The position numbers and the translations under genes are program-made. The notes under the pieces are model-generated. The model made no database searches and was not told the DNA's origin. It worked only from the letters and a program-made list of their open reading frames with translations. From Apostichopus japonicus (taxonomy: Eukaryota > Echinodermata > Holothuroidea > Aspidochirotida > Stichopodidae), in NCBI RefSeq assembly GCF_037975245.1, contig NC_092561.1:10539001-10603000 (forward strand): DNA of 64,000 nt. The letters run 5' to 3'. This document shows, in pieces, positions 43,976-54,561 of the stretch (the stretch's first letter is position 1; every line of letters starts with the position of its first letter).

Positions 43976-45711
43976 AGACTTTAAATTCAATATACAAACT
44001 TAAAGTAGAACGATAGTGACAGAAAAAAAATCTCTCATTTTCCTATATAATGTAGTTTATCTGTTACCAAGCAACATATTTTTTTAATATTCCAAATAGC
44101 ACACCGGAAAGTAATAAAAAAGGGAATTGAAACATCATTTTTTTCGTCTCCGTAATTAAGGAATTTGCAAACACTGCAACGACCTGGAACAGCCCTCAGG
44201 TCAGTGAATGACGTCACTGTGATGATCTTTTTTGTTGTGAACTGTTCAGTACGGAGCTGTGCGTGCATTTCGTGTCAGCATAACTGTTATTTTCCGGCGT
44301 AATGTTCAAGACATAAATAGAAAATGAATATCATGGTGTTTCTTGATTTCTTCACCTCGTGGCTACAAGTTTTTCTTTACGAAATTTGCGGCGATTTCGC
44401 AACGATTTCCCAATATCTGAAGAGGTAACTCGCAAGCTGACCTAAAGTAACGTAAATCTCAAGATCACGTTTCTGGCGGGTTTTATACAGAGTGATGTAT
44501 GAATGTGCTCACTTACCAGTCAAACTGGCACAATAACAATAGTGATTATAGTCTCAAAAGTAGTTTAGTATAACATCCGAAAGAAAATCCAAAGTTTTAA
44601 ACAAAGTAGATTCGCTTGTATGCACTAGGCCTACTGTAAAACAAAAACGTTCCTTGTTCCGTGCGTCATTAAATCCAACAGAAAGGTTTCACTGAGCTTG
44701 AAATACAACCGCATTTGAACTCAATCGAGTAGTTAGTCTAGCTCGAACAATTTTCTCACTACATGCAATGCCTATTGAGTTTATTCACATGCATGCCTCG
44801 TGGTTTGGGCTTCAGGAGGAATCGTATTCTAGCCCAACTTCACGTAGGTCCGCAAACGGTACTTTCACACTGTGCAAACATAAGTGACATTGTGCGCTAC
44901 CGTAAGTAATACTTACACGATGTTTTGTTTCCCTCGAGCATACATACATTTCCTATTCGTATTACATTTAAAGTGGTTTGGAGGGTATGAACACATCTCT
45001 GCCCAAAAAACTCTGCCTAAGCGACGTCCATGCCCCAATTGAAATTTGCACGTGGATTCTCTCCTCACATAGTCATTAGGTTGTTCACGTCTGACATGTC
45101 TTCCAGTTCCAACACTTTCTGTTGCATTTATCGGGATTTATATAAATAATGCGGCATAAAAGCATCAATCTTTCAAACTTTTTTTACTTTAGTGACCTTA
45201 CCACACGCAAATTTCAATTGGGCCCGAGATGGCTCTATGACCGATTATTCCGTAATTTACATTGGGGCAGTTGGCTTCACTAAAACGACAAAAAAAAGCA
45301 GGAACAATAACACCTTATTAAAATTAGACCGTTAAATGTCTCACGCAGTGTATCAAATCTCCTCTCTGGTTTAGGTTGTTTGTCGAGTCCAATATAGAGT
45401 AGGTTGCGACTAAACTTACACACTAAGTGCACACTGCTGAAGTACACTACGCCGAGCTCACTTTGTTATCATCATAATGACGTCACATGTCACTGTAGAT
45501 CACGTGATCATCATATCGCTGTTCGCGAAAAGCCCAATTTTTGTTTAAAAAATCAACGAGTTTAGGAATTTTGTTTAAGCCTTTCCCAACATCGGATTGA
45601 CTTGAATTTTCACATGTGTAATATGGAAACCAACTAGAATACTCTTGAATAAAATCGTATTTTTTCGTCGATGCTGAAAAATCACTATCGTTCATCTTTA
45701 AAAATTCGAAG
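43976..45711. other. Non-coding interval
   Basis: No supported gene. A minus-strand open frame of 70 codons at 45483-45695 ends where the LINE remnant begins and shows no known motif. Confidence 0.45.
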
Positions 45712-47690
45712 GGTGATGTTATTTCTAATAAAGAGGAAGTTCTTTCCGAGATTCGGACTATTTACCAACGCCTTTATAGTTCAAATGGTTGTATTCCAGA
45801 TCCTTTTTTACTGACTTACCATGATCCCAAAGTAGAGGTTGATAACTTATTGGCTAGTGAGGGTAGGCTTTCTCTATATGAATGCACCAAAGCCCTCGAA
45901 GCGTTGAAAAAACGACAAGGCGCCAGGTAGCGATGGTCTTTCGGCCAATTTTTATAAAAAGTTTTGGGATTCAATCGGTGAATTAGTTTTAGAGTCTCTT
46001 AATCATGGCTTTGACCGGTAGTTTTTCCACTGAGCCATCGAGGGGTATTATCACTCTCATCCTGAAACCTACGAAAGACCCCATGTCCCTGCAGAATTAT
46101 CGCCCTATTACTTTATTTAACACTGACTATAAGATCGGTGCTAAATCTATTGCCACCAGGCTGAAAACTGTAATTCAATCTCTTATTGGCCCTCATCAAA
46201 CTGGTTTGTTGAAAGACAGATTTATCGGTGAAAACATAAGATTTGTTTTAGATTTAATAGATTACGCGGCAGAGCGAGATATTCCTGGCTTTATTTTCAT
46301 GATAGATTTCGAAAAAGCTTTCGATAAGCTTGAGTGGGATTTTATTAATAAGGCACTATCCTTTTTCAATTTTGGTACCAGTTTTAAAAAGTGGGTGAAT
46401 GTTTTTTACAAAAATACTACTGCTTGTGTATGTAACAACGGTTTTTCCACTTGCTTTTTGCCCGCTTGAGAGAGGAGTAAGGCAGGGATACCCGCTAAGA
46501 CCTTATTTATTTATTCTTGCAGCGGAAGTTTGTGCATTAAAAATTAATAATAAGGAAGTCAGGATCATGCAATACGCTGATGACACAACTCTTTTTCTCG
46601 ATAATAGAAGAAGCTCTTCAAAGGAGGCATTTAACATTCTTAATCAACTGAGACTAGCTTCCGGATTGACAATTAACTTAACCAAATAGAGTCTTTTCCC
46701 GCTAGGTCCGCTTGCCTCCCGTTGTCCGACCTTTATTCAGGAGTTTAACATCAGATTCACTCTTGGGCCCGTAAAGTTATTAGGTATGTTCTTTACTGGC
46801 AATGGACATGATCTCTTCCGTTTGAATTATGTTCCTAAGCTTTCTCGTCTTAAAAAGTGTTTTAAGTGTTTGGAAATGTAGGGATTTGACCCCGATCGGT
46901 CGTAATGTTGTTGTCAAAACATTTGCTTTGTCGCAGCTTGTTTTTCTCTTTCAGGTCCTTCCAAATCCACCTTCCCACTTTACTAAGGAGATAGAAAGTA
47001 TCATTTTTGATTTTATATGGGCGGGAAATCCTGATAAAGTGAAACGCTCAGTCATGATTAATTCTGTCGGTGAGGGATCGAGGGCTAAAGGTAACTCATA
47101 TTTCTAGTTTTATAAACAGTCTTAAATGCACCTGGATTAAGCGGTACAACAGCGACCTATCTGGGTTGTGGAAAGTTTTTCGACATTTACTTAAGATCGT
47201 ACGGAAAAGAACTTATTTTTTACTCTAATTGCTTAAAGAATGACATCATAAATATTTCAAATCCTTTCATTTACCAACTCCTTAGTGCGTGGTGTGAAAT
47301 TTCTTTTATGAACCCGAATAGTAACTTTGGAAATCAAATTATCTGGAACAATTCCCACATACGTATTAACAATGATATTACCTTGTATAAGAATTTACTA
47401 AAAATGTATATTATGTTGGGGATTTGTTTGATAATGACGGGAGACCTCTCCCGTTTGATTGTTTCAAGCGCAAATTCCATATTATGCGTTTTCCTTTCAC
47501 CCTATATTGGGGTTTAATTGATGAGAGGGGCTGCTTGCGTTAGAAATAATATTGATAATGATAACATAATTCTATTCAATGAAGTTCTAAAAGCCTCATC
47601 AGTCTCCCAACTAGTTTATAAGCGCCATTTGCGTCGTCTATCAGACATACCAACCGCCATTGAAAAGTGGAATACGACCTCCACCAACTT
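45712..47690 (+). pseudogene. Tx1/L1-like LINE ORF2 remnant, part 1 (RT region)
   Basis: 5'-truncated copy starting in the linker before the reverse transcriptase. Broken frames encode an EVLSEIRTIYQRLY-like stretch, a KAPGSDGLSANFYKKFW-like motif, LQNYRPITLFNTDYKI, MIDFEKAFDKLEWDFI, then after a frameshift ERGVRQGYPLRPYLFILAAEV and the catalytic QYADDTTLF (46570-46596). Farther on lies DLTPIGRNVVVKTFALSQLVFLFQVLPNPP. Frameshifts near 45930, 46010 and 46465 and a TAG at 46687 make it dead. Word order and the post-RT segment resemble Tx1/L1-clade LINEs. It resumes at 49871 after the foldback element. Confidence 0.85.
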
Positions 47691-49864
47691 TATGGCGGGC
47701 CATCAGTCTCAAATCATGGGAGATCGACTTATACCGATTTAAATCGACATATACCAGTTTCCTTCGACTTATACCAGATTCCAGCAGCTGAAATTGACTT
47801 CTACCGATTTAAATCGACATATACCAGTTTCATTCTACATATCATCGATTTAAATCGACATATACCAGTTTCATTCTACATATCATCGATTTATTTTACT
47901 TATCATCGATTTAAATCGATGATAAGTAAAATAAATCGATGATATGTCGAAGTAAACTGGTATATGTCGATTTAAATCGATGATATGTAGAATGAAACTG
48001 GTATATGTCAATTTAAATCGACATATACCAGTTTCATTCTACATATCATCGATTTATTTTACTTATCATCGATTTAAATCGATGATAAGTAAAATAAATC
48101 GATGATATGTCGAAGTAAACTGGTATATGTCGATTTAAATCGATGATATGTAGAATGAAACTGGTATATGTCAATTTAAATCGACATATACCAGTTTCAT
48201 TCTACATATCATCGATTTATTTTACTTATCATCGATTTAAATCGATGATATGTCCATTTAAATTGATGATATGTCCATTTAAATCGACATCTACCAGTTT
48301 AAATCGATGATATGTCGAATTAAATCGGTAGAAGTCAATTTCCGTGGACTTATACCAGTTTCTAGGGTCTCAAATTGACATATTTAAATCGACATATCAT
48401 CGATTTAGCTCATTAACATATTCCAAATCCCGATTTCGGTGATGATTGACATGTGGAGATACATCACGTGTAGTCACCTGACAAGGCGGGCGAATAATTC
48501 AATAGTTCCAAAATTACGAAGCTAGCAAGGGTGTTCATCATGGTTATGTCAATGGTAATTATGAACAATTACTTGCAAAAAGATTTCGGTGTAACAATAA
48601 TGCCGAAAAAACTGATATGTCAATGACGTGCAATTATCTCAATGCAAACTGTGCTTGTCTACTCAAACACGTGGCGCTATAGTATAGGAATACACATGCA
48701 ACTGAATAGGCCCACAGTACGTACACAGATGCAATTACCTACTCCAGTTACACCATAAATAAAGATGATATTGTTCTGCAGTGAAGCCTACTGTAAGGTT
48801 ACGTTTTAATGTAGCTAAATATATACCCATGGGGTTTAACAATTACAGTATGCAAGCTCAAATCATGCATTCCACTGTGCTCGTGTTTATTTTCAATTAT
48901 TCGCCGCCTTGTCAGGTGACTACACGTGATGTATCTCCACATGTCAATCATCATCGAAATCGGGATTTGGAATATGTTAATGAGCTAAATCGATGATAAA
49001 TCGATGATATAGGTATATGTCAATTTGAGACGCTAGAAACTGGTATAAGTCCACGGAAATTGACTTCTACCGATTTAATTCGACATATCATCGATTTAAA
49101 CTGGTAGATGTCGATTTAAATGGACATATCATCGATTTATTTTACATATCATCGATTTAAATCGATGATAAGTAAAATAAATCGATGATATGTATAGAAT
49201 GAAACTGGTATATGTCGATTTAAATTGACATATACCAGTTTCATTCTACATATCATCGATTTAAATCGACATATACCAGTTTACTTCGGCATATCATCGA
49301 TTTATTTTACTTATCATCGATTTAAATCGATGATAAGTAAAATAAATCGATGATATGTAGAATGAAACTGGTATATGTCGATTTAAATTGACATATACCA
49401 GTTTCATTCTACATATCATCGATTTAAATCGACATATACCAGTTTACTTCGACATATCATCGATTTATTTTACTTATCATCGATTTAAATCGATGATAAG
49501 TAAAATAAATCGATGATATGTATAGAATGAAACTGGTATATGTCGATTTAAATTGACATATACCAGTTTCATTCTACATATCATCGATTTAAATCGACAT
49601 ATACCAGTTTACTTCGACATATCATCGATTTATTTTACTTATCATCGATTTAAATCGATGATAAGTAAATAAATCGTAGAATGCAACTGGTATATGTCGA
49701 TTTAAATCGATGATATGTAGAATGAAACTGGTATATATCGATTTAAATCGGTAGAAGTCAATTTCAGCTGCTGGAAACTGGTATCAGTCGAAGGAAACTG
49801 GTATATGTCGATTTAAATCGGTATAAGTCGATCTCCCATGATTTGAGACTGATGGCCCGCCATA
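47691..49864. mobile_element. Foldback-type element, 2,174 bp, built of nested palindromes
   Basis: Ends are perfect inverted repeats beginning TATGGCGGGCC; at least the outer 35 bases match exactly. The flanking 6-bp duplication is CAACTT (47685-47690 and 49865-49870). Each arm (about 700-900 bp) repeats modules around ATCGATTTAAATCGAT and ATATACCAGTTT with a period near 165 bp (marker ATCATCGATTTAAATCGATGAT near 47902, 48064 and 48224 on the left and 49148, 49311, 49477 and 49641 on the right). Inverted inner arms at 48400-48500 and 48895-48996 enclose a ~400-base unique loop. No transposase is seen. Similar to FB/Galileo-type foldback transposons by architecture only. Confidence 0.85.
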
Positions 49865-49870
49865 CAACTT

Positions 49871-50219
49871 AACCTACAAAGACTGGCATCGCTTCTATCA
49901 TATGCCGTATTGCACTGTCTCTGAAGCTTAAATCCAAATTTTCCAGTTCAAATTTATTCATAGAATTGTTGCCACGAATAGGCTTCTTTCATTGATGGGT
50001 AAAAGTGATTCAGATCTTTGTACCTTTTGTAAAATTGAAACTGAGAATATTGAGCACTTATTTTGGAAATGTCCCATAACTGCCTCTTTTATTTTAGATG
50101 TTGAAAATATGTTTCTTAAAAAGCAGTTCTTTTTTTCGAAGCAGGATATCTTTTTTGGTTATAACAACGGGAGGGGACATCCCTACAACTTTCTGATACT
50201 TCATATGAAATACTATATT
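49871..50219 (+). pseudogene. LINE ORF2 remnant, part 2 (C-terminal region)
   Basis: Continues exactly where part 1 stopped: removing the foldback element and one CAACTT gives the in-frame reading STNLTYKDWHRFYH. It then holds the LINE-type C-terminal zinc-finger-like stretch LCTFCKIETENIEHLFWKC, which is C-x2-C-x8-H-x4-C. One in-frame stop (TAA near 49930) is present. It resumes at 52422. Confidence 0.8.
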
Positions 50220-50267
50220 CAGGTGCGTATCCACGGGGGGGGCGTTGGGGGCGCGCGCCCCCCGGGT

Positions 50268-50425
50268 AAGAAAAAGAGGAGAGAAAAAAAAAGAGAGGGA
50301 AAAAGAGGGAAAAAAGAGGAGGAGGAGAGGAAGGAAGGGAAAAGAAAAAGAAGAAAGAGAGAAAAAGGAGAAAAGGAGGGAGTAAAAGAAAAACGCGAAG
50401 ACACCGGGAAGAGAAAGAGGAACAG
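50268..50425 (+). repeat. Polypurine tract
   Basis: About 155 bases almost entirely A and G on the plus strand, inside the left part of the 2.2-kb element. Such tracts can form triplexes. Lysine/arginine/glutamate open frames through it are artefacts. Confidence 0.8.
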
Positions 50426-51348
50426 TGACATAATTACAGCGCTGAAGGGAAGCCAGTGACGGATCAATGATTTCGTAAAAGTGTGACTCACCCTACCCCT
50501 TACACCGACAACTCCATTTTTTGACGTTCCCATTTTCCTCTCTCACTAATGATCTATATATATACTATATATGGTCTATCATAACGCGTGTGTAGAATAG
50601 TGCTATGAAACCAACTGTGGCTGGTCTCGAACTCGACCGTGTCGTCGGGGAACATGACGATTTTTGGGATGGGGGCGACCGCCCGCCCCCCCCCCATTCA
50701 GCATTTTTTTAAATGATATCGCTAAGTAATTTCAAAATAGAAAGTGCTTAGATGCAACTTACAAGGCCTGAGAAGTGTCATTTCCAGCGATCTGGGAGAC
50801 ATTTTCGGCCAAAATTTGCTTGTACGCTTCGCGCTAACAAATGGTCCTGGGTAGTGCCATTTCCAGCGATCTGGGAGGCATTTTCGGCCAAAATTTTCTT
50901 GTACGCTTCGCGCCAACCTATGGTGGCGCTACGCTTAGATAATTTGCCTACAGGCTTCGCCCCTTCCTTGGCAAATTCCTCGCTACGCGCCTGTTCGAAT
51001 TTGTAACGCAAACAGCAGATATCACATCATATCAGTGAGCATGAAAATGGCGTTCCAGGATGAAAAGCCTCAAAACTGTCCGACTTGCCTGAAAAAATAA
51101 CCAAAAATTTTTGCGCACGAAGCGCGCATTCAACGTGTTAATGTCAATATCATATAAGCAAGCATCGGTTATTACATCGCATGCCATCATGTACCGTACG
51201 GTTCGTTAAAATTGCGCAGTATACCGCAGGATGCTAATGTAAACAACGACATGTCTCATGTAGATGTATAAAAAGCATGGAGGTCCAATTATGTCAAAAC
51301 TCTCTTTTACATTAGTAATGGCGAATTAGGGGCTGCACCCCCGCCGCG

Positions 51349-51733
51349 CAGTGGCGGAGCGTCCATACGGTCAGGGGCGGATGCCCCCCCCCCCCCCCCC
51401 GACGGACTCAAATGGACTGCTGGCGCCTTTTTCAGCTCTTTACCACTTTTTACCTATTCTAGATTATTGACTTTTTTATTGCGCTCTCATCTACTTATTG
51501 ACATTTGTCACATTTTGTTGGTGTAATTTGGCGATGACACCTTATTCTTCGTTTATCTGCAAATTAGCCAGGCCCGGAAAGGGTCATTTCCGGCGATCTA
51601 GGGAGTATCTTTACTCAAAAATTGTCTGTACGCTACGCGCCAACCAGTGGTGGCGCTCCGCTTAGATAGTGTCGAAAGCGCCCCTACAGACCATTCTCGC
51701 CCCTCCTGACCAATGCCCCTAGCTCCGCCACTG
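51349..51733. mobile_element. hAT-type MITE, 385 bp, nested in the 2.2-kb element
   Basis: The left end CAGTGGCGGAGC matches the reverse complement of the right end exactly over 12 bases. Flanks CCGCCGCG (51341-51348 and 51734-51741) are a perfect 8-bp duplication. The interior includes a C run near 51385 and a diverged copy of the TTTCCGGCGATCT...GGTGGCGCTCCGCTTAGAT module of its host element. Confidence 0.85.
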
Positions 51734-52421
51734 CCGCCGCGCCTCCTACGCCTGTGTGTAGTGTTCGGTTTCGGAAATATCTGCTATTTTTTCATTTCCT
51801 TCAACCAAGTTTTATAATAGCCGTTATAAGAGGTTTTAATATTTGTACACCAATAATTTAACTGTGTCTGAATTTTCGAAAATTTCTGACCAACGTTCTG
51901 CATCACACTTCCCTCTACTCGTGCAATTTTGACCGGTCTGTTAGGGGTTGAAGGAAGTTTTTCTATATTGGTTGTCCATAGATGAGATTTTGTACAACAT
52001 TATGGGTATGTTTTGAAGTGAGTTTATTCACGAGAAATGTGAATTTTCAAATTCTGAACAAATATGGGGCTAAAAACCTTGAAAAGTGGGGCTGATTGGT
52101 ATTGTGGGCCGCGACGTAGAATCACCTACAAAAGCAAAGACCCACAGGAGATGCGATCAGGTCGAACATGATGTGTGCCGGGTTGACAATCTTCAAAAAG
52201 GTTATGGATGGAAAAAAACTATTAGGAAATACTTGGTTCTCAGGCAAAAAGTGTACATCTGGTTGGTCATTTCAAGCCCGAGAAGTGCCGTTTCCGGTGA
52301 TCTGGGGGGTATCAAAATAAGAAATTTTCTTGTACGCTGCGCGCCAACCGATGGTGGCGCTCCGCTTAGATAGTAATTCGCGCCCCCCGGGTTTGAAAAT
52401 CCTGGATACGCGCCTGATATT

Positions 52422-52583
52422 TATGATTGCAAAAGGAATGAACGAAGTCCATTAATCAATGAGTTTTACGTTAAATTCAAATTCATAATCAGTATTGAAA
52501 GGTTCAATTATTTAAGAACTTCCAGCTTTAGAAAAAAAAGTTACTTTTGTGGAGTTATGGCACGCCTTTTCCTTATGTCCTGA
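52422..52583 (+). pseudogene. LINE ORF2 remnant, part 3 (end)
   Basis: Last ~54 codons of the LINE, open from the insertion junction to TGA at 52581-52583. After about 180 bases of 3' sequence comes an (A/AAT)n tail at 52768. That is a usual way for a LINE to end, though the microsatellite may be independent. Confidence 0.65.
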
Positions 52584-52767
52584 TTTATTCAATTAAGCCA
52601 TATCGATTCCGTTTCCTTTACACTAGTTTTTGCTATATACTTGCACATGTACTCGAAAAGTGGTGTTCCATGTAATATATAGACATACAAAAAAAATGAA
52701 GAAGTTATGTTACAAATCTAAAGAGAATTTCTTTTTGCATTGATGATAAACGATGAATAAACGCAGG

Positions 52768-52780
52768 AAAAAAATAAATA

Positions 52781-52812
<32 letters not shown>

Positions 52813-53001
52813 TATTAATAATAATAATAATAATAATCATAATCATAATCATAATAATAATAATAATAACAATATTAATAATAATAATAATCATAATCAT
52901 AATAATAATAATAATCATAATAATAACAATAATGATTATAATAATAATCATAATCATAATCATAATAAAATAACAACAACAACAACAATAATAATAATAT
53001 T
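52768..53001 (+). repeat. AAT-type microsatellite
   Basis: AATA/AAT runs with ATC and AAC interruptions, similar to 43710-43975. It separates the LINE remnant from the composite-repeat fragment. Confidence 0.95.
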
Positions 53002-53007
53002 AGCGCA

Positions 53008-53120
53008 ATTTCGTACATATTCCAATTATTTACTTTGTCTTGTCTTTTAGATGCAGATTAGTGCGCAACAAAATATCGCTTTTACTCCATTACACTGCCT
53101 AAACCAAAGTGACTTTTCTC
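53008..53120 (+). repeat. Composite repeat, fragment C
   Basis: GCGCAATTTCGTACAT...ACTTTGTCTTGTCTTTTAG, TGCAGATTAGTGCGCAACAAAATATCGCT and CTCCATTACACTGCCTAAA match 36265-36370 (copy A) and 60835-60940 (copy B) in order. Confidence 0.75.
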
Positions 53121-54300
53121 AGTTTAAATGTTTCTAAACTGCACCCCAACTGTATAGAATTCAGAGATCAACGTCTGGAAGCCTTATTTGTAGTTCGGAA
53201 CAATTTGGTAATACTGGATATTTTGCCTCAAATTAATACCTTTGAAAGGCTGTGGCAATGTTGTATGATTCATTTTTGATGTAAATTAACAAAAATTTCA
53301 TTTTTTTTAAATTACAAATCTAGTTTAAATTGATGTTGTAAATATTTCTAATATAGGCTACAGCATTGTGGTATTATTCATTTTTCTAAAGATATTACCC
53401 TGCGGTTCTATTAAATTTCTATGTTAATTAACAAAATATTACAATTCGAGAAAACTACAAATGTAGGTATCTAGTGATGTTGTAAATACTTCCATGGATG
53501 ATGTATTGTCATAACATAGGTTCCTCCTTACAACAAGCTATTTTCATTAGAAAGATCAGACCTTACCTTCATCTCTCAGTTCAATGTTTGTAGACTCCAT
53601 CGTAGTCGTTTAGAAGTCAGAGATAAACGTCTCGAAGCCTTATTTGTCATCCGGAACAATTTCGTGAAACTTAATGTTTTGTCTCAAATGAACTATTTTG
53701 TGGTTTTATTCATTTTCGATGAAAAATATTAACATTTTCAAATTAGTTTAAAAATGAAAATCTAGGGTAAAGTGATAATGTTAAAACATCCATGAGTAAG
53801 TTATTTTCATGACATTTGTTCTTCCTTACAACGGCAAGATCTGACTTTTTCACTCAGTTTTTTAGTATTTTATACTACACCGTAGCCGTTTAGAAGTTAG
53901 AGATAATAAACGTCGGGAAGCTTTATTTGAAAACGGAAAAATTTGGTAAAACTGAATATTTTGCCTCAAATTACCACATTTGATAGGCTATATATAGCCT
54001 TTTGGTTTATTGATTTCGATGTAAATTAACAAAATTCTAAAATTCCTTTAAAAAAAACAAATCTAGGGTAAAGTGTTGTTGTAAATACATCCATGTTAGA
54101 ATGTTAGACTTGACCGTAGCCGTTTAGATGAAGTGATAAACATCTGTATTACTTATTTTATACGTTATTTTTTTATTCGAATTAATGTTTTTTCTATTAC
54201 TACAATACTTCTAGGAAATATTGATGTTGTAAATTAATACAATTTAAGTTATTTTATCACAAAGGTTCCTTATGAAAAGTTCTTATTATATTTATAATGT
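53121..54300 (+). repeat. Degenerate tandem repeats
   Basis: Blocks around AGAGAT(A/C)AACGTCTxGAAGCCTTATTTG recur near 53163, 53620 and 53900. Each is followed by TTTTGCCTCAAATxA, then TTAACAAAATxTT...AAATCTAG...GATGTTGTAAATA.TTCCATG. Spacing is irregular (about 456 and 281), with an extra half-unit near 53430. Related words (TTTAGACTCCATCTTAGCCTTTTAG) reappear at about 59020 beyond the LINE, so the LINE probably inserted in this tract. Confidence 0.65.
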
Positions 54301-54561
54301 TGATTCAATTCAATTCAATTCATAAGACTTTATTTCAATCTCTCGCATTAAAGTATGCAATTATGACAATAGACGTGGGTAAATGTACAAGAGAACAAGA
54401 GATTGAGGAGTGCCAACAAGAAGCTCTGCAGAGCTTGTTTACGTTGACACCCCTTTACAAATAAAACATAGAAAGAAAGCTTAAGTATACAGAGAAAACA
54501 GAACAAAGATGGCAAAGAAAGGAAAATACAAAATCAATGATAGTTTGATATAAGATACTCT

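Larger units (their letters stand above)
50220..52416. mobile_element. Inverted-repeat non-autonomous element, 2,197 bp, with 5-bp duplication
   Basis: Ends CAGGTGCGTATCCA (left) and CAGGCGCGTATCCA (reverse complement of right) match at 13 of 14. ATATT at 50215-50219 and 52417-52421 is the duplication; its removal restores the LINE frame (KYYIYDCKRNE). The interior has an A/G-only-rich tract at about 50268-50425 and four copies of a module around CATTTCCAGCGATCTGGGAG and TTGTACGCTTCGCGC...ATGGTGGCGCT (near 50775, 50858, 51580 and 52285), and hosts the hAT MITE at 51349. There is no transposase. The ends look hAT-like but the duplication is 5 bp, not 8, so the superfamily is open. Confidence 0.75.

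Noticed and set aside
43572-43997. Isoleucine-rich membrane-like frames on both strands
   Set aside because: They are by-products of ATA/ATC microsatellite; the same applies at 52718-52963.
45483-45695. 70-codon minus-strand frame
   Set aside because: No motif, and it overlaps only unannotated sequence beside a LINE remnant; likely chance.
50219-50533. Ser/Phe/Pro-rich minus-strand frame
   Set aside because: It is the complement of the polypurine tract in the 2.2-kb element.
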